Shown: piece by piece, positions 17,268 through 27,312 of the stretch
How positions within the stretch are numbered: position 1 is the first letter of the stretch
How the letters are laid out: each line of letters starts with the position of its first letter
Origin: an uncultured Eubacteriales bacterium
GTDB lineage: Bacteria > Bacillota > Clostridia > Oscillospirales > Oscillospiraceae
DNA length: 64,000 nucleotides
Direction of reading: 5' to 3'
Assembly: GCA_900315595.1 (NCBI GenBank)
Contig: OMZQ01000012.1
Coordinates: forward strand, 1-64,000
The notes under the pieces: generated by a model
The model's input: the letters and a program-made list of their open reading frames with translations, nothing else
The model's database searches: none
Told to the model about the DNA's origin: nothing
Made by a program: the position numbers and the translations under genes

Positions 17268-18134
17268 TTGCCCCCGATCATTTCCGTCAACGACCTGACG
17301 CATATCTACAGTGCCGGTACCCCGTTTGAGCACGTCGCCGTCGATCACGTCAACTTTTCCGCCGAGCCCGGCGAGCTGATCGGCGTCATCGGTCATACCG
17401 GATCGGGCAAATCCACCCTGATCCAGCATCTGAACGCCCTGCTGAAGCCGACCTCCGGCACCGTGACCTTCCGCGGAGAGGACGTCTGGAAGGATAAAAA
17501 GACCACCCATGCCATCCGCGGCAAGGTCGGTCTCGTCTTTCAGTACCCGGAATACCAGCTTTTTGAGGAAAGCTGCTTCAAGGATATCGCTTTCGGCCCG
17601 AAGAACCAGGGCGTGACCGGCGCCGAGCTCGAGCGCCGCGTCTATCGCGCGGCGAGCTTCGTGGGACTGGAGCGGGAGCTGCTGGAAAAATCACCCTTCG
17701 ACCTCTCCGGCGGTCAGAAGCGCCGCGTTGCCATCGCGGGCGTGATCGCCATGGAGCCGGAAGTCCTGATCCTCGACGAGCCGACGGCCGGCCTGGACGC
17801 AGCCGGGCGTGAGGCGATCCTGAAGAATATCCGCGACTACCGCGACGCCCAGAACGCCACCGTCCTCATGGTTTCCCACTCAATGGAGGAGGTTGCCCGT
17901 ACCTGCGACCGTCTGGTCGTCATGCACCGGGGGCATATCGCGATGGACGGGACCCCGGCGGAGATCTTCCCCCGCGCTGCAGAGCTCAAGGCGATCGGCC
18001 TGGACGTTCCCCAGGTGACCGAGGTCTTCACCCTCCTGCGTGAGGCCGGGATTTCGCTCCCGGACGACGTCTATACGGTCCGCCAGGCCATCGCTGCCCT
18101 GACCGCACGGAAGGGAGGGAGCGAAGCATGCTGA
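17268..18134 (+). CDS. ecfA2: Energy-coupling factor transporter ATPase EcfA2
   Basis: 288 aa from TTG 17268. This start is preferred because GGAGG (17255-17259) is 8 nt upstream, whereas the longer GTG frame from 17238 would place that site inside the coding region. Walker A is GHTGSGKSTLIQHLN, the Q-loop VFQYPEYQLFEES, the signature LSGGQKRRVAIAG, and Walker B LILDEPTAGLD. The YPEYQLFE Q-loop marks the EcfA2 partner. It overlaps ecfT by 7 bp, so translation is coupled and subunit ratios are fixed. Confidence 0.94.
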   Translation: MPPIISVNDLTHIYSAGTPFEHVAVDHVNFSAEPGELIGVIGHTGSGKSTLIQHLNALLKPTSGTVTFRGEDVWKDKKTTHAIRGKVGLVFQYPEYQLFEESCFKDIAFGPKNQGVTGAELERRVYRAASFVGLERELLEKSPFDLSGGQKRRVAIAGVIAMEPEVLILDEPTAGLDAAGREAILKNIRDYRDAQNATVLMVSHSMEEVARTCDRLVVMHRGHIAMDGTPAEIFPRAAELKAIGLDVPQVTEVFTLLREAGISLPDDVYTVRQAIAALTARKGGSEAC

Positions 18135-18934
18135 AGGACATCACATTAGGCCAGTATTTCCCCGGCAATACCCCCGTCCACCGGCTGGACCCCCGCACGA
18201 AGCTCCTTCTGCTCGTGCTCTACATGGTCGCCCTGTTCTGCGCCAAATGGTTCGTCTCGTACGCCCTGATGCTGGTCTTTCTGATCACGGTGACCGCATT
18301 GGGCCGGATCCCGCTCCGCTCGATGACGCGGGGCCTCAAGCCGATGCTGATCTTCATCATTCTGACGGCTGTATTGAACCTTTTCTACACTCGGGAGGGA
18401 AAGCTGCTGTTTGAGTGGAAGTTCATCCACGTCTACTCCAAGGGCGTCGAGACGGCCTTCTTCATGGTCCTGCGGATCATGATGCTGATCTGCGGCACCT
18501 TCCTTTTGACCTATACCACCTCGCCCATTGCCCTGACCGACGGCTTGGAAAGTCTGCTCAGTCCGCTCAAAAAGCTCAAGGTCCCCGTCCATGAGCTTGC
18601 CATGATGATGAGCATTGCCCTGCGCTTCATCCCCACCCTGATCGAGGAGACCGACAAGATCATGTCGGCCCAGAAGGCCAGAGGCGCGGACTTCGAGACC
18701 GGCAGCCTGATCCGCCGTGCAAAGGCTCTGATCCCGATTCTCGTTCCCCTGTTTGTCAGCGCCTTCCGGCGGGCGGACGAGTTGGCTACGGCAATGGAAT
18801 GCCGCTGTTACCACGGCGGCGAGGGCCGCACCCGGCTCAAGGTCCTGCGCTTTGCCCCCGCGGACTACGCCGCCCTTGCCATCGGCGTTCTGCTGGTCGC
18901 CGCTGTCATCGTCCTGCGCCATTTCGGACTGTAA
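18128..18934 (+). CDS. ecfT: Energy-coupling factor transporter transmembrane protein EcfT
   Basis: 268 aa with several hydrophobic helices. The N-terminal LDPRTKLLLLVLYMV is the classic EcfT start. The coupling helices that grip the two ATPases are visible as QKARGADFETG and ATAMECRCYHGGEGRTR, carrying the family's ARG signature region (A-R-G in QKARGAD). It forms the membrane scaffold of the ECF transporter. It is followed by truA after 4 bp, the conserved arrangement in Firmicutes. Confidence 0.94.
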   Translation: MLKDITLGQYFPGNTPVHRLDPRTKLLLLVLYMVALFCAKWFVSYALMLVFLITVTALGRIPLRSMTRGLKPMLIFIILTAVLNLFYTREGKLLFEWKFIHVYSKGVETAFFMVLRIMMLICGTFLLTYTTSPIALTDGLESLLSPLKKLKVPVHELAMMMSIALRFIPTLIEETDKIMSAQKARGADFETGSLIRRAKALIPILVPLFVSAFRRADELATAMECRCYHGGEGRTRLKVLRFAPADYAALAIGVLLVAAVIVLRHFGL

Positions 18935-18938
18935 GCCC

Positions 18939-19703
18939 ATGAGAAACGTCGTTTTGATCCTGAAATATGAGGGCTCGGCCTATCACGGCTGGCAGGTGCA
19001 GAAAAACGCCGTCAGCGTGGCCGCGACCCTGGAAAAGGCCGTCGCAATGGTCGTCGGCCACCCTGCCCACGTCACCGGCTGCGGCAGGACGGACGCGGGC
19101 GTCCACGCCAGACGCTACGTGGCCAATTTCCGCACGGAATCCCGGATCCCGGTCGATCGTCTGCCCTATGCGCTCAATACCCATCTTCCGGAGGATATCG
19201 TCGTCAGCGAGGCATTCGAGACCCATCCGGATTTCAACGCGATCGGCTCGTGCGTGCGGAAGGAATACACCTATCTGATCTATAACTCCCACATCCGCGA
19301 CCCGTTTTATGTCAACCGCGCATGGTTCTACCCCAAGCATCTGGACGAGACTGTGATGCAGCGCGCAGCCGACTGCTTTGTCGGGACCCACGATTTTGCG
19401 GCGGTCCGCTCGGTGGGAACGGACGTGAGATCCACGGTCCGCACAGTCTACCACTTTCAGGTCGAGCGGGACGGGGATCTGATCGCTTGCCGGATCTGCG
19501 CCAACGGCTTTCTCTACAACATGGCGCGCGCAATGGTTGGCACGGCGGTCTATGCAGCGGAGGGCAAGTTCCCCCCGGAGGCCGTCACCGACATTCTGGA
19601 GGGCAGAAACCGCACTGCCGCCGGCCCGACCGCTCCTGCGGGCGGGCTGTACATGACGCGGCTTTGGTATGACGATGGAAAGGCGGTGTTTCAAGTTGAA
19701 TGA
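18939..19703 (+). CDS. truA: tRNA pseudouridine(38-40) synthase
   Basis: 254 aa from ATG 18939, 4 bp after ecfT; a longer in-frame extension would overlap ecfT heavily. It isomerises uridines 38-40 in the tRNA anticodon arm. CGRTDAGVHARRYVANF carries the catalytic Asp. RKEYTYLIYN, FLYNMARAMVGT and GPTAPAGGLYMTRLWY are TruA hallmarks. Its 3' end overlaps the next gene. Confidence 0.96.
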   Translation: MRNVVLILKYEGSAYHGWQVQKNAVSVAATLEKAVAMVVGHPAHVTGCGRTDAGVHARRYVANFRTESRIPVDRLPYALNTHLPEDIVVSEAFETHPDFNAIGSCVRKEYTYLIYNSHIRDPFYVNRAWFYPKHLDETVMQRAADCFVGTHDFAAVRSVGTDVRSTVRTVYHFQVERDGDLIACRICANGFLYNMARAMVGTAVYAAEGKFPPEAVTDILEGRNRTAAGPTAPAGGLYMTRLWYDDGKAVFQVE

Positions 19704-20889
19704 ATCCCAAGCCCGGGAGCGAACGCCGGGGAAAAGCGGCGCGCTTCGCACTGTCAAAGCCGTTGTGATCGTCACGGTCGTCCTGGCCGTGGTGATCCTT
19801 GCGGCTGCCCTGCTCTTTCCCAAGCTGTTCAATACCGACAGTTTTGTCCGCTTTTTCCGCTATATGGGTCTCAAGGATCGAAAGAATTACGGAGAAATCA
19901 GCTTTGACGCCGGCTCCGCCAACGGCTATGCGGCCTTTGGCGGCGGGATCCTGGTTTCCGGCGAGGGCGGCCTGATCCTCTATGATCTGGAGGGAGATCA
20001 AAAGGCCTTCGTTCAGGCGCACTTCCCGTCGCCGGTGCTTGCCGCAGGGGAGACCGTGAGCTTCTGCTTCAGCCCCGGCAGCAGCTACGTTTCCGCTGTG
20101 GACGAGAGCGGCAAGATCTGCCTGGACGAGGCTCTGACCGGCGAGGTGCTGGATGCGGACGTCTCGAACGACGGCTATACGGCCTATATCCTCACGGAGA
20201 CGGGCTACAAATCCGTTGCGACGGTCCGCAACCGCGACATGAACCCCACCTTCCGCTTTTCCTCCCGGACCCGCTATCTGAACGCCTGCGCGGTCAGCGA
20301 GGGGGGAGATTATCTGGCCCTTGCCACCCTGGGGGAGGAGAACAGCGTCTATCGTTCCAGCGTGCGGATCCTCCGCACGGACGAGACGCTGAACGATCTC
20401 GACGAGGACGGAAGCTCCGCCGTTCAGGTGGACCTCGGCAACCAGATCATTTTTGACCTTGATTTCCTGGATCGGACGCATCTGTGCGCCATCGGACAGG
20501 ACAACGTGACCTTCTTTGACGTTGAAGGCAATATCACCACGCGCGTCGCGCTTTCCGGACAGACCGTCCTGGACTACGAATTCAGCGCGGACGGCTTCAT
20601 GGCGCTGGCCCTGGAGCAGAACGTTGCCGGCAGCGGCAAGCGCATTCAGATCCTGGACCGGACCGGGGAGCTTCTGGGTGAGACGACGCCGGAGGGCGCC
20701 CTGCGCGACGTCTCGGTCAAGGACGAATACGTGGCCGTGCTGACCGACCGCGACCTGCAAATCTGCAATCGGCGGCTGAAGCTCTTCTACCGCACCGAGG
20801 AGCTGCACGATGCGACTGGCGTTCTGGTCCGTGACGACGGGACGGCCCTTCTGCTCAGCAACAGCTCCGCACATCTATATATCCCTTAG
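19669..20889 (+). CDS. DUF5711-like membrane-anchored beta-propeller protein
   Basis: 406 aa from ATG 19669. The start is uncertain: TTG 19696, with AAGGCGG about 9 nt upstream, would remove nine residues and reduce the truA overlap from 35 bp to 8 bp. One N-terminal membrane helix (about 28-50, AVVIVTVVLAVVILAAALLF) is followed by a repetitive beta-rich extracellular part with recurring GGILVSGEGGLILYD-like blades, resembling DUF5711 proteins. No catalytic residues are visible. The function is unknown; a cell-surface scaffold or sensor is possible. Confidence 0.75.
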   Translation: MTMERRCFKLNESQARERTPGKSGALRTVKAVVIVTVVLAVVILAAALLFPKLFNTDSFVRFFRYMGLKDRKNYGEISFDAGSANGYAAFGGGILVSGEGGLILYDLEGDQKAFVQAHFPSPVLAAGETVSFCFSPGSSYVSAVDESGKICLDEALTGEVLDADVSNDGYTAYILTETGYKSVATVRNRDMNPTFRFSSRTRYLNACAVSEGGDYLALATLGEENSVYRSSVRILRTDETLNDLDEDGSSAVQVDLGNQIIFDLDFLDRTHLCAIGQDNVTFFDVEGNITTRVALSGQTVLDYEFSADGFMALALEQNVAGSGKRIQILDRTGELLGETTPEGALRDVSVKDEYVAVLTDRDLQICNRRLKLFYRTEELHDATGVLVRDDGTALLLSNSSAHLYIP

Positions 20890-20916
20890 CCTGACGGACG
20901 GGGGAAAGGAGAACCT

Positions 20917-23219
<2,303 letters not shown>

Positions 23220-23223
<4 letters not shown>

Positions 23224-23756
23224 AATCGCGCGACGTTGCCCTGGGCGGCGTGCTCGCCGCCCTTGCCGTGGTGTTCCTCGTTCTGGGCGGAGCGATCGGT
23301 ATCGGAACCTTTGCAGGTCCGATGCTGGCCTCCCTGCTGCTGATCCCCCTGCTGGACCGTCTGCCGCTCAGCGGCTGCGTCGGCTGGTACGCAGTCGCCG
23401 CGCTATTGGGCAGCCTGCTCTGCCCGGATCGGGAGACGGCGGCCATCTTCGTGTTCCTCGGTTGGTACCCGATCGGCAAGCGGCGCTTTGACCGTTTGCC
23501 GCACCTGCCGCGTCTGCTTGTCAAGCTCGCGGTCTTCCATGCAGCCATTGCCGCAGCCTATGCGGTGCTGATCCTCCTGTTCCGGCTGGAGAGCCTGGTC
23601 CGGGAGCTGCGGGAGACCGCCCCGGCCTGGCTGGTCGGCCTTCTTCTGCTTGGAAACGCCGCCTTTTTCTTCTATGACCTCGTTCTGACCAGACTGTCAA
23701 CGGCCTGGCATCTCCGCTTCGGCAGGAAAGCTCCGCCGTCTGCGAAAGGAGCGTGA
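23220..23756 (+). CDS. Small polytopic membrane protein of unknown function
   Basis: 178 aa from GTG 23220, which overlaps the clp stop (GTGA). It is predominantly hydrophobic, with about five or six helices: ALGGVLAALAVVFLVLGGAI, FAGPMLASLLLIPLLDRL, a CVGWYAVAALLGSLL helix, LAVFHAAIAAAYAVLILLF and LVGLLLLGNAAFFFYDLVLT. It ends in a basic tail. Size and helix count resemble ECF S components, and the ecfA1A2T core lies 4 kb upstream, but there is no recognisable ligand motif. I cannot assign a function. Confidence 0.7.
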
Positions 23757-23761
23757 ATTCC

Positions 23762-24052
23762 GTGGATGAACCCAAAGCGCATCCGCATTACCATGACCCG
23801 GATGAAAAAAAGCGTCAGCTCAACCGGCTGGCGCGCATCATCGGACATCTTCAATTTGTGAAAAAACAGATCGAGAGCGACGAGGACTGCGCCGACGTAC
23901 TGCGCCAGATCTCGGCGGCCCGTTCGGCCTTGAACGGTCTGGGCAAGGAGATCATCCAGGAGCATATGTCTCACTGCATCGTCCACGCGCTGGCTGACGG
24001 CGATACGCAGAAGCTCGAGGATTTCCAAAAGGCGATCCAGGAATATCTGTAG
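23762..24052 (+). CDS. CsoR/RcnR-family metal-responsive regulator (second copy)
   Basis: 96 aa from GTG 23762, chosen because AGGAG (23747-23751) is 10 nt upstream; a GTG at 23753 would be too close. It has a DUF156 all-helical fold, KRQLNRLARIIGHLQFVKKQ. A Cys-His-Cys set is seen in EDCADVL and EHMSHCIVHA, like CsoR, plus an unusual N-terminal HPHYHDPDE cluster as in RcnR or FrmR-type members. It probably represses a metal or formaldehyde/sulfur stress response. No metal transporter is adjacent, and no CsoR-like palindrome is visible upstream, so its target may be elsewhere. Terminator follows. Confidence 0.85.
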   Translation: MDEPKAHPHYHDPDEKKRQLNRLARIIGHLQFVKKQIESDEDCADVLRQISAARSALNGLGKEIIQEHMSHCIVHALADGDTQKLEDFQKAIQEYL

Positions 24053-24086
24053 CATCCACGGTGTCGTTCAGACACGAACGAAAAAC

Positions 24087-24114
24087 GCCCCCGGAAGCGA
24101 TTGCTTCCGGGGGC
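24087..24114. terminator. Bidirectional terminator
   Basis: A 12-bp stem GCCCCCGGAAGC with a 4-nt loop. AAAAA (24081-24085) precedes it, giving a U-run for minus-strand transcription of the sortase-type gene. It also ends the plus-strand clp operon. Confidence 0.85.
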
Positions 24115-24127
24115 ATGCTTATCTGAT

Positions 24128-24610
24128 TCAGTTCTTGCGCAGCTTGCGGACGGAGAGAACCACGCCGGTCACGGCGATCACAGCGATCAGCACCAACCAG
24201 GTGGTGGGCAGACCGGTGTTCGGGGATTCCTTGCCGTCGTCCTTGGGGGGAGGCGTCGGGTTCTTGCCCTGATACTTGACATGGATGACAAGGTCGCCAT
24301 TCGGCGTGATGATGTACTTGTTGCCATCCTGCGTGACGGTGTAGCTGCCGCTGATTTCAATGTGATCGAAGATGTACTTGGGATCCTGCTCCTTCGGAAT
24401 GAATACGTAGCTGTCGCCAGGCACAACCAGAACCTGACCGTCATAAACGATGGTGTCGAGATCGTAGTAGATGTCGATTTTGTACTTCGGTTGTTCGGTG
24501 GGGCTGAGAACCTCCTCTGTCTCCGACCCGGCGTCCGAGTTCGCGAAGACAGGCATGGCAATGGCGACCATCATCAGAACGGCCAGGAGCATCGCGAAAA
24601 GTCTTTTCAT
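24128..24610 (-). CDS. Small secreted protein with sortase-type C-terminal anchor
   Basis: 160 aa. The N-terminus is a clear signal peptide (MKRLFAMLLAVLMMVAIAMP, cleavage near VFANS). A beta-rich middle contains YKIDIYYDLDTIVYDG and a Pro-rich stretch TPPPKDDGK. The C-terminus has SPNTG followed by a hydrophobic helix and the basic tail RKLRKN, the arrangement of sortase substrates; SPxTG-type motifs are known for clostridial sortases. It is predicted to be attached to the wall or held at the membrane. It has its own promoter and is monocistronic. The mature domain is not recognised. Confidence 0.8.
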   Translation of the reverse strand: MKRLFAMLLAVLMMVAIAMPVFANSDAGSETEEVLSPTEQPKYKIDIYYDLDTIVYDGQVLVVPGDSYVFIPKEQDPKYIFDHIEISGSYTVTQDGNKYIITPNGDLVIHVKYQGKNPTPPPKDDGKESPNTGLPTTWLVLIAVIAVTGVVLSVRKLRKN

Positions 24611-24678
24611 TCTGAATCCTCCTCATTTTTTGCTGAGAATATGATTACACAATCGTATTCATCATGATTAACATCTGT

Positions 24679-24706
24679 ATTATACCACAGATTTTTGATT
24701 TGTAAA
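24679..24706 (-). promoter_or_regulatory. Promoter of the sortase-type surface protein gene
   Basis: On the minus strand, TTTACA (24706-24701), a 16-bp spacer and TATAAT (24684-24679), about 70 bp before the start codon. Confidence 0.7.
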
Positions 24707-24751
24707 TAGGAAAACGAAAAAAATTATTGGGTAATTATGCGAATGATCCCA

Positions 24752-25840
24752 TCAGATCACCATTTCAAACGGTCCGATGTCAGCCGCCGACAGATAATCC
24801 CGCAGCCGGTCCGGGGCGTAGACGCCGAGATCCGTGACCACGCCGGTGATCAGCTCCGGCGGGGTCAGATCGAAGGACGGATACCATCCGCGCACCCCCG
24901 GCGCGGCGGTCCGCTGTCCCATAGCACGGAGGACGTAATCCGGGTTCCGGGTCTCGATTCTCACGCTGCTGCCGGTGGGATGCTCCTGGTCGGGCACACC
25001 CGTCACGTAGAAGGGAACGCCGAGATACTTTGCGCAAATCGCAATCTGGAAGGTGCCGACCTTGTTGACCACGGAGCCGTCCAGACAGATTGCGTCCGCG
25101 GCGCAGGTAAACACGTCCACGCCGCGGGTCTGCATCAGGCAGGCGGGCATATTGTCCGTGATCACCGTCGTCTCAAAACCCATCTCGCTGCAAACCGTGG
25201 CGGTCAGCCGTGCGCCCTGGAAATAGGGTCTGGTCTCGGCGCAGAAGAGCTTCAGATCCTTCCCCCGGCTCCGGGCCTCGCGGAGCATCATGCCCACGAT
25301 GGTCTCACCGAAGCACTGGGTCAGCACCCGGCCCCCGTCGGGGATCCGGTCCACCAGATGCGAAGCCATCTGCGCTACCTTGCCGTAGCGCTTGTTGTTG
25401 GAGACCAGCAGATGTGCCATGATCGCGTCCGGCACGCTTTTTCCTTCGGCCCAGGCGCGCTCCGCAGCGGCCAGACACCCGCCTGTGATGCGCTGCATCC
25501 GGCTGACGGTCGTGGGCCTGGCGTGGGAAATCGTCTCCGCCGCCTGCGAAAGAGCTGCTCGCTGCGCGGCCTCCGTCTCGTTTCGGCATTCCCATGCTGC
25601 CAGCGCCATCCCGGCTGCCGCCGCAGTGAAGGGGCCGCAGCTCTGGGTCACCATGTCGGTAATGGCCTGCGCGACCTCGGTATGGGTCCGGCAGGACACG
25701 AATTCCACGCGCTGCGGGTAGACGCGGCGATCCAGGATCCGAACGATCCCGTCTTCAAACCATGCGATGTTTTCGTATTTCAGCAGGAAGGGCAGACCCC
25801 AGTCCGCACGTTGTTCAGCTTCCATCCTGCCTGCCCTCAT
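24752..25840 (-). CDS. mtnA: MtnA-type S-methyl-5-thioribose-1-phosphate isomerase family protein
   Basis: 362 aa, eIF2B-alpha/beta/delta fold. It would convert methylthioribose 1-phosphate to methylthioribulose 1-phosphate. VLTQCFGETI carries the catalytic-type Cys and CLDGSVVNKVGTFQIA the catalytic-type Asp, the latter matching the MtnA NGDxANKIGT segment. The Cys motif TQCFGE departs from the usual THCNxG, so substrate preference may differ (another 5-deoxypentose phosphate, or ribose 1,5-bisphosphate). The start ATG overlaps the mtaD stop by 4 bp; a second ATG at 25825 is possible. It is cotranscribed with mtaD. Confidence 0.8.
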   Translation of the reverse strand: MRAGRMEAEQRADWGLPFLLKYENIAWFEDGIVRILDRRVYPQRVEFVSCRTHTEVAQAITDMVTQSCGPFTAAAAGMALAAWECRNETEAAQRAALSQAAETISHARPTTVSRMQRITGGCLAAAERAWAEGKSVPDAIMAHLLVSNNKRYGKVAQMASHLVDRIPDGGRVLTQCFGETIVGMMLREARSRGKDLKLFCAETRPYFQGARLTATVCSEMGFETTVITDNMPACLMQTRGVDVFTCAADAICLDGSVVNKVGTFQIAICAKYLGVPFYVTGVPDQEHPTGSSVRIETRNPDYVLRAMGQRTAAPGVRGWYPSFDLTPPELITGVVTDLGVYAPDRLRDYLSAADIGPFEMVI

Positions 25841-27132
25841 TCGTAGAGCTCGCGCAGGAGCCGGCGCGCGTCAGCGCGGATGCGGTCTGCGTCAAGCGTC
25901 TTGAATTCGCCGTTTTCATAAAGGATCTTTCCGTCCACCATCGTCATGCAAACGTCGCTTGCCTGGGCGGCGTAGACCAGCATGGCGGGGTAATCAAAGG
26001 CCGGGATCAAATGCGGACGGTCAAAATCGACGGCGATGAGATCCGCCTTTTTGCCCACCGCCAGCTCGCCGGTATCGTCCCGGCCCTGCAGACGCGCGCC
26101 GTTGCGCGTCGCCATCTTCAGCAGGGCGGCGGGGCTGACCACCGTCGGGTCGCCGGTAAAGCCGTTGTGGATCACGGCGGCCAGATGCAGCTCCTCAAGC
26201 ATGTTCAGATTGTTGTTCGAGGCAGCGCCGTCGGTGCCGATGCAGACGTTGATCCCCTTGTCAAGCATCCGCTGAATCGGGGCGAAGCCGGAGCCGAGCT
26301 TCATGTTGCTGGTCGGACAGTGGACCGGATTGACGCCGTTGGCCTTCAGAATGTCCATGTCGTCCTCCGTGACCCAGACGCAGTGGGCAGCCGTGGTCCG
26401 GTTGCGGAAGGTGCCGAGCTTTTCAAATAACGCCGAGGGCGTCATGCCGAATTTCCGAACGCAGGCCTCATGCTCGGAGCGGGTCTCCGAAAGATGAACG
26501 TGCATCCCCGCGCCCTTTTCAAAGGCGACGGCGCTGTAGGCCTCGATGGTCTCCGGCGTGCTGGTGTATTCTGCGTGGATGCAAAGGTCGATCCGGATTT
26601 TTCCGCCGTTGTAGTTGTGGTATCGGTCAAAGAGCGCAAGGCCCTCGCGGCAGTCCGCGTTCTGTGCAAAGGGCAGATCCGGCCGCCCCTGCGTGGAGCG
26701 GCAGATATTCGCCTTCATCCCGGCCTCGCAGAGGGCTTCTATGGTCTGGTCGCAGTGGTAGTACATATCCGAGAAGGAGGTGACGCCGCTTGCGAGCATT
26801 TCCAGGATCGCCAGCTCGCTGGCTGCGCGAACGCCGCGGTCCGTCCACCTGGCCTCGGTGGGGAAGATATAGTTCCAGAGCCAGTCCTGCAGATTGAGAT
26901 CGGAGCCGATCCCGCGCAGAAAGACCATCGGGCTGTGGCAGTGGCAGTTGATCAGACCGGGCAGAAGCAGCTTGCCGCGCAGGTCCTTCTCCTCGTCGTA
27001 TGCTTCGGTCGGGCGCTCCGTGGAAAGCCAGCAGATCGTGTCGCCGTCGATCCCGAGCCAGGCGTCGGACAGGGTGCGCCAGACTTCGCCCTCCAGCGTC
27101 AGAACGTCGGCGTGCTTGAGCAGAAGTTTCAG
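25837..27132 (-). CDS. mtaD: 5'-Methylthioadenosine/S-adenosylhomocysteine deaminase-like amidohydrolase, non-standard start
   Basis: 431 aa if translation starts at CTG 27132, or 432 aa from ATT 27135. The first ATG (26928) is 68 codons inside and would delete the essential metal motif INCHCHSP. Between the in-frame TAG at 27165-27163 and that ATG there is no ATG, GTG or TTG. GGGGAGG (27147-27141) is 8 nt from CTG. Further markers are HVHLSETRSE, TAAHCVWVT and GTDGAASNNNLNM (metal Asp). The enzyme deaminates methylthioadenosine or S-adenosylhomocysteine. It is the first gene of mtaD-mtnA, a purine/methionine salvage pair. Confidence 0.88.
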   Translation of the reverse strand: MKLLLKHADVLTLEGEVWRTLSDAWLGIDGDTICWLSTERPTEAYDEEKDLRGKLLLPGLINCHCHSPMVFLRGIGSDLNLQDWLWNYIFPTEARWTDRGVRAASELAILEMLASGVTSFSDMYYHCDQTIEALCEAGMKANICRSTQGRPDLPFAQNADCREGLALFDRYHNYNGGKIRIDLCIHAEYTSTPETIEAYSAVAFEKGAGMHVHLSETRSEHEACVRKFGMTPSALFEKLGTFRNRTTAAHCVWVTEDDMDILKANGVNPVHCPTSNMKLGSGFAPIQRMLDKGINVCIGTDGAASNNNLNMLEELHLAAVIHNGFTGDPTVVSPAALLKMATRNGARLQGRDDTGELAVGKKADLIAVDFDRPHLIPAFDYPAMLVYAAQASDVCMTMVDGKILYENGEFKTLDADRIRADARRLLRELYE

Positions 27133-27140
27133 AATAATCG

Positions 27141-27147
27141 CCTCCCC
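27141..27147 (-). promoter_or_regulatory. Shine-Dalgarno that fixes the mtaD start region
   Basis: GGGGAGG on the minus strand. Spacing to CTG 27132 is 8 nt and to ATT 27135 is 5 nt. No conventional start codon lies within reach, so it supports a CUG or AUU initiation codon. Confidence 0.75.
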
Positions 27148-27167
27148 GCAGGAATTATAGTTCTATT

Positions 27168-27196
27168 ATTATACCCAATTCTCGGGGGACTGTCAA
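27168..27196 (-). promoter_or_regulatory. Consensus promoter of mtaD-mtnA
   Basis: On the minus strand, TTGACA (27196-27191), a 17-bp spacer and TATAAT (27173-27168). The start point should fall near 27161, leaving a leader of only about 28 nt before the CTG/ATT start. Confidence 0.88.
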
Positions 27197-27200
27197 TCCA

Positions 27201-27252
27201 ATTCGCGGAAATCCGGGCGCTGCAAAATTCGCGGAAATCCGGGCGCTGCAAA
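27201..27252. repeat. Two perfect 26-bp tandem repeats
   Basis: Unit 27201-27226 is repeated exactly at 27227-27252, a few bases upstream of the mtaD -35 element and just downstream of the pgsA terminator. Each unit contains GCGGAAATCCGGGC. It could be a duplicated regulator site or a recent slippage product. Confidence 0.9.
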
Positions 27253-27258
27253 ACAAAC

Positions 27259-27297
27259 GAACGGAGCCGCTCCGTAAGCATGGAGGCGGCTCCGTTC
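27259..27297 (-). terminator. pgsA terminator
   Basis: A 12-bp stem GAACGGAGCCGC/GCGGCTCCGTTC with a short inner TCC/GGA pair. On the minus strand it is followed by TTTGTTTTG. It lies 15 bp after the pgsA stop. Confidence 0.8.
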
Positions 27298-27312
27298 GGA
27301 ATGGACGGGCTT

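Noticed and set aside
27201..27252. Insertion-sequence or attachment-site footprint
   Set aside because: It is a direct tandem repeat without terminal inverted repeats, an integrase or a tRNA nearby.
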